Shown here: piece after piece, positions 1 to 12,600 of the stretch
Layout of the letters: each line of letters opens with the position of its first letter
Position numbering within the stretch: the first letter of the stretch is position 1
NCBI GenBank assembly: GCA_038503075.1
Contig: JBCAML010000008.1
Coordinates: forward strand, 1,054,001 to 1,118,000
Source: Gyromitra esculenta
Taxonomy: Eukaryota; Ascomycota; Pezizomycetes; Pezizales; Discinaceae
Length of the DNA: 64,000 nt
Reading direction: 5' to 3'
Made by a program: the position numbers and the translations under genes
Notes under the pieces: model-generated
Told to the model about the DNA's origin: nothing
Database searches by the model: none
Seen by the model: the letters and a program-made list of their open reading frames with translations, nothing else

Positions 1-3000
1 AGAGATTAGCTTATGCCAGAGCCAATAAGATACTCTCACAGTTATCATCGCCCTGCCTCTACAGCTTGTCCGCAATGGCATTCCGCCTTGTTTCAGCAAC
101 TCCCAACCACTTCCCTCTCAATAGATAGAAAGTTCATTCAGTCTCTTCCCGGATTTTTTTGCGATCGAGATATTTCCAGTTCTTGGTTAGGGTGTGCTAG
201 TGAATCTCTGCGCAACCAGCCGTCCGGTCCGTCCAAAAACTGGATAGGACGGACTGGACAGGCTTGGCTCAGTCTGGTCCTAGTCAACTAGTCCAAGACT
301 GAATCATGTTTGTGTACTAACCAGCGGTTCCTCTTCTCTCCTCTTCCCTTCTTCTTTCTTTCAACAACAACCAACAACCACCGTGATTGGCACTATGGGT
401 TCACACCGGCATCAACAACTTCAACTTCACAGAGACAAAAATCAGCAGGCAATGTTGGGTATGATCCCAGCTTGTCAATCAGCGGTTTCTAACTATGATG
501 CCAGTACCAATGATTCCACCTAGGATTCGCGAACGACTCAGATGAGAACACATTCAACATTTGAAAACCCGGGCTTGAAAAGCCAGATACTATTAGCATA
601 TACTGACTGATACATACAGCTTCTAGTAGTGATACCAAATATATATAAAAAAATAGTGCTATACGGGCCAATTATTGTTTCTCCCCTTCCTTCTTTCGTC
701 GGTATACTTACAGTGTTTCTAGTATCAAACCAACTATTCAGCTATATAAGGCAGCGAAAATGCTATGCTGTTTCGATTACACGAGTAGCCTGACCTCAGT
801 CTAGGATCTCTTCCAGATGGAATGTAGGATTAAGGCACCGTATTCAGGGCAGGTACTGTTCCGGTTGTCTTTTTAACTTTTATTTCGTAAAAGCTACGCG
901 AGGCATCCAATACGATCGAAGGACAACTACCTCTTCTGCTAAATGATGGATACGTATTTAGTTCGAGTATCGTCTATCTTATTTGTATAGCTGTCGACCG
1001 CTAACACTACATTTGCTAGGGGTTTGCGAATAATAGGCTAAACGGGTTCAGTTCATCTTGGAGAATGTATTGTCAAGCTGAGCTATCGGAAGAGTATATT
1101 TATAGTTCAGTGATGAGGGAGTCTGCGGGTGGAAGATGAGACGGAGATGTATTCTTGGATGAGCGCTGACTAAAATATGGGAGAAAGGTGTATCTGGGTT
1201 TATCGTGTGTGGACCGTTCGTTATCGGATTCAAGTTCTTGAGATTTGAGGATGTGGTTTATCACCGGTCTAAGCAAGGTTTTATTAGAAGTAGTCATTCA
1301 AATGCAGTATGATCTAGCTGGAATCACGTACGTCGCCACTTCGATATATTCTTGAAACTAAGTTTCGGTAGGAATAGTTCACGGCAATTACTATCGCGAG
1401 CATTCGTCATTGCCTACTCCGTACAAACCCAGCAAGATAGGTAATCGAGAGATCACTACCCTTTCGAAACAGTGCTAGCTTACGTTATCCTCTGTATGTA
1501 GAGAGATATATACCATCTAGTAACATTCGAAATAGGTAAGTTACTCCCTCTTCCTCTATTGCTAACTTTTGCTGGGTCTCTGGGAAATTCGAAGGCGATG
1601 AATCATTCTCTACAGTTCAGGAATGGTTATCCTGGGAAGTATTGTTTCCTTATTATTTGAAGGTCGAAATTAGTTCAATGTCAAAAAAGGGGGCTGGACT
1701 ACTAATCTATTCACAACCTCGACATAAAAACTATTAATAGAAAGTAAAGATCGATTTCGGGATCAAATATCTAGATTCGCTATAGTGCGTGCAGCGCTAG
1801 AAACGCGGGAGGGTATTCTAGACCTGCTACCCTGCTCAATCTATAGGATCTATCTCGTGGAGACAGTATTACGCAGGTATTTCAAAAATTTGAAGACTTT
1901 AATATCTCCATTCCTTGCATACATCCTGATTCATGAAAAGCATGGATACAAGCTTAGAAGTCTAATTGAATTGGAAAGTATCAAGTAATCTGCCTATTGA
2001 TTATGCGCCACAATCCATCATGAGCCTGCAATTGACGAAAAAATATTTACCGCGAGTAATCTTGGTGCCAATAAGCACGTCAAGAGAATATGCTGGATGG
2101 TATCTAAAGTGCGGAAGTCATGGGAGCAGTGCATTCTGCTACTTTCGGGATGATCGTGGTTATATTCAGTAGTAAGGGGTAACGTTCTCGAAGTATTTTT
2201 TTCGATGGGACCGTGGTTATGGGTTATGTACGGCCAAGCCGCGCTCCTGGGGTATCCGATTCAGCGATTCGATTTCTGTTCGAATCCCAAGTGTCCGTCC
2301 GGCGACCCGTGTGCCATTCCCGAGTTTGTAGAAATGAATGCAGATAGCAAGGATACTGGCTCGTGTGGATCTATGGCATATCTAACAGGAATTAGTTTTA
2401 GCATGAAGATTCTAAATCCAGTAAATCCTGAGGAAAGGAAGCTAGGGGCGCACTATTGGAGACTGTGCCTCGTATTGAACAATTAGCTTAAATAAGACGC
2501 GAATTCGAAGACAGCAGCATGCTTTTACCGAGATTATGAATGATTATCTAGGAACAATTATCTAAAAACGAAACGACTAAATCTGTACTCTCGAAAATTA
2601 CCTATCACGAGAAAGGCAACTGCTCAGTTTGGGGTATTTAGTCACCATACATCACTCGAGATGGCTCATTTCACTAGTGTTGAAATAATGAATAGATATG
2701 ATATATTGATAGTCTAGTAAAGTAGAGAAGAGGAAACAGAATAGACGAACGGGAGAAGAGCTCCATGTATATACTCCCTATGGAGTCATATATAAACAGG
2801 TTTATGGGGGCTCTTTGGGCGCCGAATAGATCGGCCCGAGCAACCCCCATTAGCAGTATAGACTATTGACCGAACGTCTTCGGTATCCCGAGTAGCGACG
2901 TACCAAATGAAACACTAGGAAGCCTATTGATATATACCATATATCCAACAACCAGCTCGATACTCTGGATCTCCTCTCCCAGCCTTACTTGTCACAGTTT

Positions 3001-5695
3001 CAAAACAATGAGAACCGACTATCGAATAGTGCGATGTTGCTCTCACATGTCTCAAGAATCTCCGCCACTTTTTGTTCATACTAATAACAAAACCAGGCAA
3101 CAGATTGAAACCTACGAACATTTAAATATTCTATACGTTTCATTAGCAGCAGTTTTTATCAACTCATGTCCGTCAGATCAGTAGGCTGGAGTTTCGTGGC
3201 GAGACGTAACTGCTCCGCGCACGTACTGTGACTTCTGCTATTAATCGATACTGGAACCATAGTACACGAAAAGTCATCTATAAACTAATACTTACAAAAT
3301 ATATGCGCGGAGCTAGCAACGTAGCTAGTATTAGAAGATACAGAAGATCAACCAGAGACTTAACCACTCATTTTCAATCACCGACTCACGGAGAACCGAC
3401 CGTGCTAAGAAAGCGTATACTCGGAACCATGATCGTGGAACACAAATCAACGCATTTCCACTGACTCCAAAAGCACGTAGCGAAGAATTCGAGAAATTCG
3501 AATCCAGAACCAACACAGCTAGAAGTTAAAACTAGGAAACTGGAGCATGTTCAACGGGTCAGTAATTTTCCTATTAGGTGTGGATCTGGAGATAGGGTGG
3601 GTTGGGATGCTATTGGCGTATAGCTGAGGAGGAGGAGGAGGAGGAGGAGGAGGAGGAGGAGAGTGATATTCAGACTACAGATTAAGACAGTTTTCTATCA
3701 TTTTACGTCGTTTACCGTAACGAAACCCAACATAGTAGAATCGAATACTATTGTGTAGCGCAGATTTCAGGGTTGCTATAAGGATTCTCTATTGGTGGGA
3801 GGGAATAGGAGCTTTACGGCAAGATAGAAGGTGGTGGACGGGAGCGCAGCTATATGTGGTTATTTGGTTACTTGGTGCAAATATCTACTCTATGTCTCGG
3901 TGGTACTGCTGGTTTGTGTTTCTCTGGATTCCAAGGACATGTTTGCACTTATACCCGTTGTCTCGACACATACACGGGAGGATTCCGAAATACCTGTTCG
4001 AGGTATTGAGCTTAAGGCAGTTGGAGGCCTCTGGATTATGATGAGTGGAAGAAGTATTCTAGTCTTGGATGGGATCAAACTTGTGTTTAAGCCTATTGTT
4101 AGCGTGTACACGTACCTTATTCGGCAGGTATCGTTTATATCCGTATCTTTGTTTCGACCGAGACACTTGTTTAATCGTAGTAGTGCACTCGCCAGCATAA
4201 AAACGTGATATTCTTGGCACGTTTATGCCCATGGACACTTTTCATCACGATAACTCACTCGTTCGGTGTAGCTCACCGCAAGGTTACACAGCCACGTAGT
4301 CCGTTGGTTGGCTAACTCAACTTCAGTCTTGGTCCTGGGCTGTGGCAAGTTCTATAGCTACATGTGTCAATGCTTGCTGGTCGATACATGTAGTGTCCGG
4401 TATGTCCCATCAGCACCTGTTGGCCGACAGCGTCCGGTATGTAAATTAATCGCTCGCACTACTACTATATAGCCAACCTTGGCGTTGTTTTGAGGAGGGT
4501 TGGTTCACGCCGCGAATGAGTCAGTGGTTTGAGGGATATGAAACCGGAAGAAACGACTGCATGGTAAGTAGCTCAGTGTCAGCAAAGGGTTTACTTCAGT
4601 TGGGGGGGGAGGGCGGCGGGACGTTTGTAAGCTGTATCTTCGAGAAAGTAGCATAGGATTTGTATAGATAAATGGAGATGGCTCGTATCTCAACGCCGGA
4701 AGAAAGAAACACTTGGGAGGGCAAGGAAAGGAGGTGGGGATATTAATAAGTATGCTAGAACTAGTAATAGACATAAATATAGATCCAGCTCAGCTCAAAT
4801 ATGTATTGATATCCTGTATGGAGACGAATGGGTACAAGGAGAATGGGATATGGAGAAGTACGCGTTCAACTCACTCACAGAGACACTACGGCAGGACTCT
4901 GGATACGTCAGAAAAGCACAGTAATGCAAAAGATGCAGAGATGTACATCCGTAGAGCTGAGAGCTGAGAGCTGACAGACGATGAGAGATAAGGCTACAAA
5001 TAAAAGCACCCAGCAAGAGCCACGATCCGATGGGCAAATGCATGATATCACCAAGAAGAGGAGGGGAAAGGGCTGAGTGCTTGTAAATGGAGTATATATG
5101 TAAGTGCTATGCGGGAATTCTCTCGACCGAGCCACAGGCTGCAATCGTTCCCCAGTGCCAGGAAACAAAAGAAAGGGATCGATGAGATCGTGTACATCCG
5201 CGGAAACAAAAAACAAGGAAACGCAGGAAATCAATCGATCTGATCGAGGATTAATCCTGATTCCCCCCCTCTTCCCCTCCATGCATCTGCCCCACCACCA
5301 TCACCACCATCACCACCACCATCAACGGATGAATCACGCTCGATCACTCAAGGCATCTGCACGAATCACGATCGAGTGCATTTAAACGTTATTGTGCATA
5401 CCCGGACATGGAACAGAAACGTCAACATGTTTCGATAGACGATGGCACCCTCTCTGCTCAGATTGCAGCTTGTTGCTCCAGCCTTACCCCGCCGGTACCG
5501 TTATTGCCAATTCTCTGGTTCCAACCCGTGGATCCGGTTCTCGATTCCCACCTGCACGAGCCCTCGATATACCGGAGAAAACTCTTGGCATCCGGTACAA
5601 CGAGTTTTGGGACCCCAGGCGAAGATCATCCCTCCTCCACGGAAAAATGACCCCTCCTATCACCACCACCAACAACACCCCCCCCAACTCCGATA
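1..5695. other. Gene-poor intergenic tract, left edge
   Basis: No gene could be supported here except one weak small ORF (2205-2486, listed separately). Open frames are short, most lack an ATG, and base composition is AT-rich. Local structure includes a hairpin with 8-bp arms GTCCGTCC/GGACGGAC at 227-234 and 247-254, an uninterrupted (GAG)n array at about 3625-3661, a direct repeat GTCCGGTATGT at 4395-4405 and 4432-4442, one TACATGTA at 4385-4392, and a CAC/CAT-rich microsatellite at about 5290-5325. The tract could hold decayed mobile elements, but I recognised no transposase or reverse transcriptase motif. Confidence 0.6.
2205..2486 (+). CDS. Small ORF of 93 aa, unrecognised
   Basis: This is an ATG-initiated frame of 93 codons in an otherwise frame-poor AT-rich tract. 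Its first half (about 2205-2370) is visibly richer in G+C than its surroundings. It contains a cysteine/proline-rich stretch with the pattern C-x4-C-x4-C around residues 25-36 (FCSNPKCPSGDPC). I do not recognise a family, there is no clear promoter, and the C-terminal half looks like ordinary AT-rich sequence. It could be a small secreted-type protein, an exon or remnant of a decayed gene, or chance. Confidence 0.2.
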   Translation: MGPWLWVMYGQAALLGYPIQRFDFCSNPKCPSGDPCAIPEFVEMNADSKDTGSCGSMAYLTGISFSMKILNPVNPEERKLGAHYWRLCLVLNN

Positions 5696-7427
5696 ATGGC
5701 AACTCCCGCACCCCCCATCGGCGAGCGCATCCTCCCAAACACCCACGTCCTCATCCGTCTGCCCTCTGGCGCACCCCGCGTCATCAGGATCGTCCCAGAT
5801 ACGACCATCTCGCTGGGGAAATTCGGATCGTTCCCGGCAAACGCGCTGATACATCGCCCGTACAATCTGACGTTCGATATCCTCGATGCGCCGGCGACAG
5901 GACTGCGGGTGGTGAGCGCGGCAGAGGTCACGCGAGACATACTGGGTGGTGATGCCGAGGCCGAGCAGGAAGCGGGTGGCCATTACGAGCTGGAGTATGA
6001 AGATTCCGAGGGCGGGGACCAGGTTATGAGGACCAATAGAGATACAATTGACGATCCGCTGGCGCAGAAGATGAGCTGGGTTGAGATTGAGGAATTGAAG
6101 AAACAGGGAACTGGAAGTGGAAGGGTGTGGTTATCTCTCTCTATTATTTGCTATGGATATCTAAATTGACATGTTCGTGGTGCTACAGGATCTGGTGCAG
6201 AAGCTATTATCTTCACATTCAGCGATACACCAGAAAACCCCTTTCGCACTCCAGAAGTATACCCTCCGCAAAACCAAAAAGTTTCTTCGCCGTTTCACTG
6301 CGCTCCCGCTTTCCGTCCAATCTCTGACCAACTACCTCCTCGACGTCAAGGAGCCTGTCAAGATTCTCGATTTCCGCGATGAGACGCTCGCGCTCATGCT
6401 CTCCCTTGCGAATATCCACTGGGGCGGGCGTTGGCTCGTCGTGGATGAATCCGGGGGCCTCCTCGTGGCAGCCGTGGCCGAACGTCTTGGGCTCCTCGAA
6501 TACACCCCGGACACCGACGAGCTCCCTACAGAAGATGCTGTAGAAGAGGAACCCAAGCCTGCTCCCACAATTGATACCACTACTACCGCCGCCGCCGCCG
6601 CCGATGCTACGGCCACAACTATCCCAAAGCGCTATGTGAAAAGACCGGAACCACCACAACCAACACGCAACACAATCACCCTCGTCCACCCGAACGAGCA
6701 GCCCAATCTCTCCCTCCTCAAATACTTCAATTACGACACCAACAACCCCACCGTCTCCCATCCACTGCACACACACCTCCGCACCCTCAATTGGCTGCAA
6801 CTCGTCGCGCCAGAGGCCGACAGTGTCCTCATCAAGCCCGCCGAGATACCCGCCGACGAGCTATACGCCATGAAGAACAGCAAGCGGTCCGCCTACTACC
6901 GCAAACTCAGACGATGGGAACGCATGACATCCATCGTATCAGACACGCAACAGGGTGGCTTCGACGGGCTGCTAGTAGCCGGATTCATGGAACTGAAGGG
7001 TATCCTACGCCACACAGTACACCTCCTCAAGGGATCTGCACAAGTAGTAGTATACTCGCCGCACCGCGAGTCCGTCTCCGAGATCGCCGACCTCTACTCT
7101 TCAGCCAGAAAAGCGGAGTGGATCCAGCGCGCTAGCGCCGAGGATGCGGTCGCCGAGGACGAGGTTGATCCGACGTTGCTGCTGGCGCCGACACTGCATC
7201 AGACGTGGGCGAGACGGTATCAGGTGTTGCCGGGGCGGACGCACCCGGTTATGACGAGCAGGGGTGGCGGAGAGGGGTGTGTTTTCCACGGGGTGCGTGT
7301 GCTACCGGTGGAGGGGAAGGTGCAGGCGCGAGGGGTGTTTAGAGGGGGGAAGAAGAGGAAGGAGGAGGAGGACGGTGATGATGACGGGACGAGTAGCCCG
7401 AGTAAGAAGATGAAAGGAGTCCGGTAG
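5696..7427 (+). CDS. TRM6: tRNA (adenine(58)-N(1))-methyltransferase non-catalytic subunit Trm6/Gcd10
   Basis: Two exons, 5696-6124 and 6189-7427, encode 555 aa. The 64-bp intron (6125-6188) starts GTGTGG, ends CTACAG and falls between codons. The N-terminus carries the conserved block of the Gcd10 family, with LGKFGSFPANALI around residues 40-52. After the intron comes the basic segment KYTLRKTKKF and the LTNYLL..KEP.KILDFRDETLALML region typical of Trm6. By family knowledge, Trm6 pairs with catalytic Trm61 to methylate A58 of tRNAs, including initiator tRNA-Met, in the nucleus. Trm6 lacks a working SAM site and mainly binds tRNA. A Pro/Thr/Ala-rich insert sits near residues 240-285. The C-terminal tail (KKRKEEEDGDDDG...SKKMKG) is a likely nuclear localisation signal. 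The start is the first ATG that keeps the conserved block in frame. Confidence 0.93.
6125..6188 (+). other. Intron of TRM6
   Basis: This 64-bp GT-AG intron begins GTGTGG and ends TGCTACAG, with a plausible branch sequence CTAAATTGAC upstream of the acceptor. Removing it joins two frames that each carry conserved Trm6 sequence, in phase 0. Confidence 0.85.
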
Positions 7428-9421
7428 TACCCACTTTACTGTACAATGTGTTATACCTACTACATTGGTTCTGGTTTTTTTTTTTTCTTTCGTTCGGCGA
7501 AACGGGGTTTTTTTGTATATTAGTTAACGTTCAGTTTCTGTATTTGTCGGTAGAGCCTGACCTCGAGCATTGGAAAAAAAAAACAAAAAACTTGGGGGGG
7601 GTGTGTGTTTTTTTTTGTCTCATGACAAAACAGGAGGTTCAAACCCCATCCCACGTTTCTACTCTACTCCATGCAGCGAGATTATTACTACTTCTGTTAA
7701 CCTACCCTACCTACATATGATCGTCCACTCCGCCCGCCGTGGGTTCCCATGAGTAGCTGGGTAAATCCACGGCACCACGCATACATAAAAAAACTCTTCT
7801 TTTCGAATAGGGAACGCGGTCTCGAGAGCATTCATGTCATGCTACATGTATGCTATGTGCAATTCACCCACCACGAAACAGTAAGACGGAGATTTAACTT
7901 TTAGGGTATCTACATGCTATCACCGCCCAAACTAGGTAGACATATATGCACCTCCGAAGCTTTCGAAATCCGACTGAGTGCAATAGGGTAGGTAGGTAGG
8001 TAGGTAGTCCCATCACAAATGTATCGTATAGGGTTGTGGGTAGGTAGCTGGATTGATCATCCTGCGTACTTGTGCATGATGTTACAGCTGGGAGGGGGGG
8101 GGTGAAAATATTTTTTCTGAGGGAGGGGGATCAATGATAGCTACACTTTACGACGGAAGTGGAATATCACAAAATGTGGAGAGACTGCGCAGGCTTCAAG
8201 GTATGCCATCACCACAATACATAGCACATTACTGGAGATGAGGATCAGAGCAGCATCCGGGTAAAATAGCAGACATCATGATATCATCTGCTGTAGCTTG
8301 GAGCGAATGTACCATGCGTGAGGTGGAGATACTTCCTGAGGGGACGCGGTGATATCCACATTCGAGGAGATGGGGATTGTAATTGGCAAGGGAGCAGGGT
8401 AAAGGACTGTTTTTTTTTTCTTTCCCAGTACTGTACAGACCAAAGCTCCCGGACTAAAAAACGTATTTGCATTCTCTCTTACATTCCCTTCTTCTCTCTT
8501 CTCTTCTCTTCCCGGCGTATGGATTTGCCTAGACTGATTCCCAGCACATATCCCCACGCAGACTTGCATTCCAGCAGCGCGCGCACGCTGATTCGCTGCA
8601 GGATGTCTCGCGCTACACCTCTATCGACCGCTCGTGCATCCGTCGAGATCCAGGCACCGAATCAGCGTGGCTCCCAGCGAAGCCCGTTAATTCTCCGGGG
8701 GGTGGTATAGCGCAGGACAGGGATCGCGAGAGTCTATTTCGGTTTCACCCCGATCGCGCACCTCTCGGGTGTCATGCACGCTCGTTGGCCGACGCCCTGC
8801 GAAGCGAGCGACAGCCGGACTCGTGGTGCCTGACAACACGTCCGGCCCAGGGCAGCCACAGCACCGCTGCTCGTCCCCATTCGATCCCGCTCTGCAGCCT
8901 GCCTGCCTGGTCCTGCGCTTCTCGCGTATGTGCGATTTGCGTGTTCGTTTTTCCGTGGTGGAGGCTTCCTTTTTTCCACGCCGGACGATTGCCGTTCGCC
9001 GTCGTGATCAGTGCGGACCCTTCAGTCTGCGGGGGCGCCTGCGAGGGCCTGCGAATCCTGTGCCCCCGGGGCGTGGCGTGTGCGGAACGGCGACGGGCCA
9101 TAGAGAAGGGCGATTGAGCACAGCAGCGACCTGGGCGAACTTGAGCTTCCTCGCCGGCGTGCTGTCCACGGCTTGCAAACCGGGCTGGCATTATTCAGGC
9201 CTGCGCCAATCACCGAATTGCATTCCGTCACTTGCTGACTGAAGTCTGGTTTATCGACCTATCGCCAGCGCGGAGCTGTGGTCATTGACGTGGACGCCTT
9301 TATTGGGAGACTGCAGCCATATGTCGAGATCAATGCGGACATGCTGGGGCAGACAGACAGCCAGAGACAGCCAGAGACAGCCAGAGCGAGAGTGTGAATA
9401 CTCTGCTGCCCACGGCCATTT
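7428..9421. other. Intergenic region between TRM6 and the deaminase gene
   Basis: No gene is supported. The first part is rich in T, A and G homopolymers, with a TAGG tetranucleotide array at about 7987-8009 and a TACATGTA at 7843-7850. From about 8560 to 9240 the composition turns clearly GC- and CpG-rich. Frames of up to 157 aa on both strands there lack ATG starts or known motifs. A perfect 12-bp inverted repeat (CACGCTGATTCG at 8584-8595, its complement at 8658-8669) lies in that GC-rich part. Around 9350-9385 a 10-bp unit (AGCCAGAGAC) is repeated about three times just upstream of the TATA box. Confidence 0.6.
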
Positions 9422-9429
9422 TATATAAA
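9422..9429 (+). promoter_or_regulatory. TATA box of the deaminase gene
   Basis: TATATAAA is followed by a pyrimidine-rich stretch (about 9432-9490), the usual layout of a fungal core promoter and start region. It lies about 250 bp upstream of the ATG at 9680, leaving a 5' UTR of roughly 200 nt. Confidence 0.6.
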
Positions 9430-9679
9430 CTGCTTCAACCTCCACCGCTTTCGTCCCCGTTTCCGTCTTTCTCTCTTCTAGACTCCCCCCCATATATCCC
9501 CCCATCTACGCTGGACGCACGGTAAGGATATCTATACATACACACATCCGTATATACACATATATATGCCACTCCTGTCTCGAGTTTCATGATTCTCGAG
9601 CTCTGCATCGCTCTCGCTGCCCTTGTTTCCTGCTCCATCGAATCCTCCCAGTCACCGGTAGTCACCCGCAGGCCCCGAC

Positions 9680-12600
9680 ATGTCCGTGAGACGGCGCAGC
9701 AGGGCTTCCTCGAGACCCTCTCCGGTCGAGATCGAGGTCCCAGTCGACCCAAACACCTTTACCTGGCCCGACCGTAGTCGGAAGAAGTTTGTGACCCTCG
9801 TGGCCCTGCAGTGTCTAGTGACCCCCGCCCCCATCACCGTCGAGCACCCGATCAACCTGGAGGCCGTCGGCCGAAGCCAGAAGCGCAGGCTCCCGCCAAA
9901 GACCGAGCGAGAGATCGCCGACCACTTTGCCTTCCTCGCCGCCGGGGATGGATCCGGCGCCGCGTGCTGCATCGAGGAGGTCGAGGTCAGCGTGAGATTC
10001 CGGCTGGCCATGAACGAGGGCGTCCCCGCCGCCGTGCTCGAGGGATTGAAGGGCGTGCTGAGGGAGGTTAGGAAGGTTGCGACTGGCGGTAGGGCTCTCC
10101 TTACCTTACCCTTCGTTTGGCCTTGTGCTGGCCCTTGTGCCAGTCCCCCGCCGGATGCCATTGAGCTCCGTGATATATCCGTGTTAACGGCTTGAAGATC
10201 AGGTCGAGTCCGACGTCAAAGCCGCCGTCTGGGCGAACGTGCTCGAGCTCGAGCGAACCAAGATCCACACCGACCTGGTCGAGCGCTTCTCCAGGGGATC
10301 CAGGCCGCTGTCGGAGCTGTTTGAGGAGGCCCTCGGCCAGCGAGAGACCTCGAACGACAAGCTCACCGACGAAGAGGCGCGGATGGTCCTGCAGAAGATA
10401 TTCGACCTGTGCACGCGTGTCACGGCCACCGACAAGGAGCGCTGCAGCCGGGACCTCGACAGGCTGCTCGATACGTGCTACCGCTTCCGTGCCTCCAGGA
10501 GCTTCAAGGGCTTCCTGAAGTCCGTCAACAGCCGGAGACCGCTCGTCCAGATCATCGAGAAGCTGGGACGCTACAAAACCGCCAGCAACGCTCTCGTGTC
10601 TGCCGCGAGGAACTTCCGCGAGCTCTTCTCCAGCGTCGAGGTCGAGGCTGTTCCCCAGCTCCCCGTTCTCGACGCAAAGACGGCCGCGGGGTACAGAGGG
10701 GTCTACATCGCCGATGTCGCCCAGGACCTCACCCATAACACCGAGCACGCGTGCATGAGCCGGCTCCGGACGGTCACTGACCTAGATAACGCAAAGCTCT
10801 CGAGCAGATATCAAGAGCTCTGCCAGGCTACGCCTACCGCTCACGCTGAAATCCAGCTCGTCAAGTTCTACGAAGAAAATACTGACATTGACCGCCCGAC
10901 GTTCATTGGGTGCAGCAAGAAGGCGTGCTATCTCTGCGGCCTCTTCCTCGAGCTGCACGGCCGCTTCACCGTCTCTAAGGCCCACCAGAATATTTACCAC
11001 AACTGGGCGGTCCCTACCATCAGATGCGCAAGCCCAGAGATCGCGGCCATGCTCGACTTTGTCGTCGAGAAGATGAACCACACTATCGAGGACTCGTGCA
11101 AGAAGATGCTCTGGGAAAACCACAAGACTATGGTTGCCTCTCCTCCAATGTCTCCCGGCTTCCCTGGCAGCGTGCCTGTTACTCCCGTCTCACCTACCTT
11201 TGCCCGACCCGGCGCTGCTGCCTCTGCCATCTTCTCCAATCTCCAAAACATCCGCGCTGCTATGCCAGCACTACCGCGCGTGAATTCCAAGATGACCGAC
11301 TCTTCCAGCGACAGCACAAGCCCGCTGGCAAGGTCGCCAGCTCTATCTTCTGTTTCAAGTCGCACATCCGTCAGCGATGCCACGAGCCCAGACGAGTCTC
11401 CAGCGCCGAAACCGAGACCACAGAGACGCAAGCCAATGCCAGCAGCCCCAAGCTCCGCGCCACAAGTCGTATCAGTCAATATCCCACCTTCAAGATCAGC
11501 TTCCAGGCAAGCCAAGGAGGCTCCTCTACGTCCAGGCTCAAGATCACTCGTCAAGCGCCCAAATCCGACAGAGGCGCCGAAGACTGCAGACCTACCAGTC
11601 TCGTCGTTCACCCGATCTCAATCGGTGAGAGGAGCCCGCAAGGTGACACCGTCACCAGCAAGAAATCTGCCTACGAGGTCGCCATCTGCACTGAGCAAGG
11701 CACCCGAGGTCCCCGCGAGGGCCACTGGACGTCCTCGCTCTTCCTCCGTCATGTCGGTGCGAAGACCTGTAGCGCCATCCCCAGAGTCTGCGCCGATCCC
11801 ATTTGCCCTGCGCCGAGCAAACACGTCTCCAGTAGAAGCGAACAAGAGCGCCATCCCTGTTCCTCGATCCATGTCTAGATCAAACAGAAAGGTTGCTCCT
11901 CCCGCTCCTGAGAGTGTTTATGGCTCTGCCCCTCATTCCCCTTCCGCTGCGAGAGCTCTGCGTAAGCCATCGCCTGTTTGCGGTAGTGGTGAGTCTGAGG
12001 ACCCTGCATCTCCCACGCAGTCCCTGCTGCGCCGATCATCTCCGATCAGTGTCGCCAGATTTGAAACTGCTACCACTATGGCGATGACCGCGGTTACTGC
12101 GTCTCCGACGATGGTTGAGCTTCCTAAACCAGTTGAAGCTCCCACCGTCCTGAAGTCGATCGAGGCGACCCTCTCAAAAGCGCACGACGAGACGAGTGCT
12201 CCTGCTTCTTCAACGAAGTCAGTCGAGACTGTGTCTGATGCTGCTGTCATCCAGAGAGAAGAGTCCGTAGGCAGTTCAGGCGTTGACAGCGACTCCTCAT
12301 CCTCATCCTCATCCTCATCCTCTACGTCTCGAAAGGCAAACCCAGTAATAGAAAACCTCACAAGGACCGAATCAACAGAAGCCCAAGCCGCCTTCTCCCA
12401 GCCAGAAACGCGAAGCCTATCAGAACGCCGAGGCCGCACTCTGAAGCGCGTCGATTCCTCAGCCTCATCATCAACCACTTCCACCGCCAGCCACATCCGC
12501 GCCTCAAACGACGAACGCAAAAAGGCCGCTATCGAGCGTGCCTCCGCTGCCGCTGTCGAAGAGAGCGGTCTCGCAGCCCAGCGCAAGCGCGGACTATCCG

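Noticed and set aside
2260..2300. GTTCGAATCC, considered as a tRNA B box
   Set aside because: No acceptor, D or anticodon arms can be formed around it.
3831..4208. 125-codon hydrophobic frame
   Set aside because: It starts with GTG in an AT-rich tract; the hydrophobic composition is what T-rich codons give by chance.
6219..6800. 193-codon frame antisense to TRM6
   Set aside because: Opposite strand of conserved Trm6 coding sequence, with no motif.
7628..7655. GGTTCAAACCCC, considered as a tRNA T arm
   Set aside because: The upstream sequence is homopolymer-rich and does not fold into a cloverleaf.
8769..9242. 157-codon frame in the GC-rich island
   Set aside because: It starts with GTG, is overlapped by similar-length frames on the opposite strand, and has no recognisable motif.
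10198..10202. Acceptor AG at 10201-10202 for the deaminase intron
   Set aside because: Combined with the good GTAGGG donor it would shift the frame. The acceptor ending at 10197 keeps phase and follows a TTAAC branch-like site.
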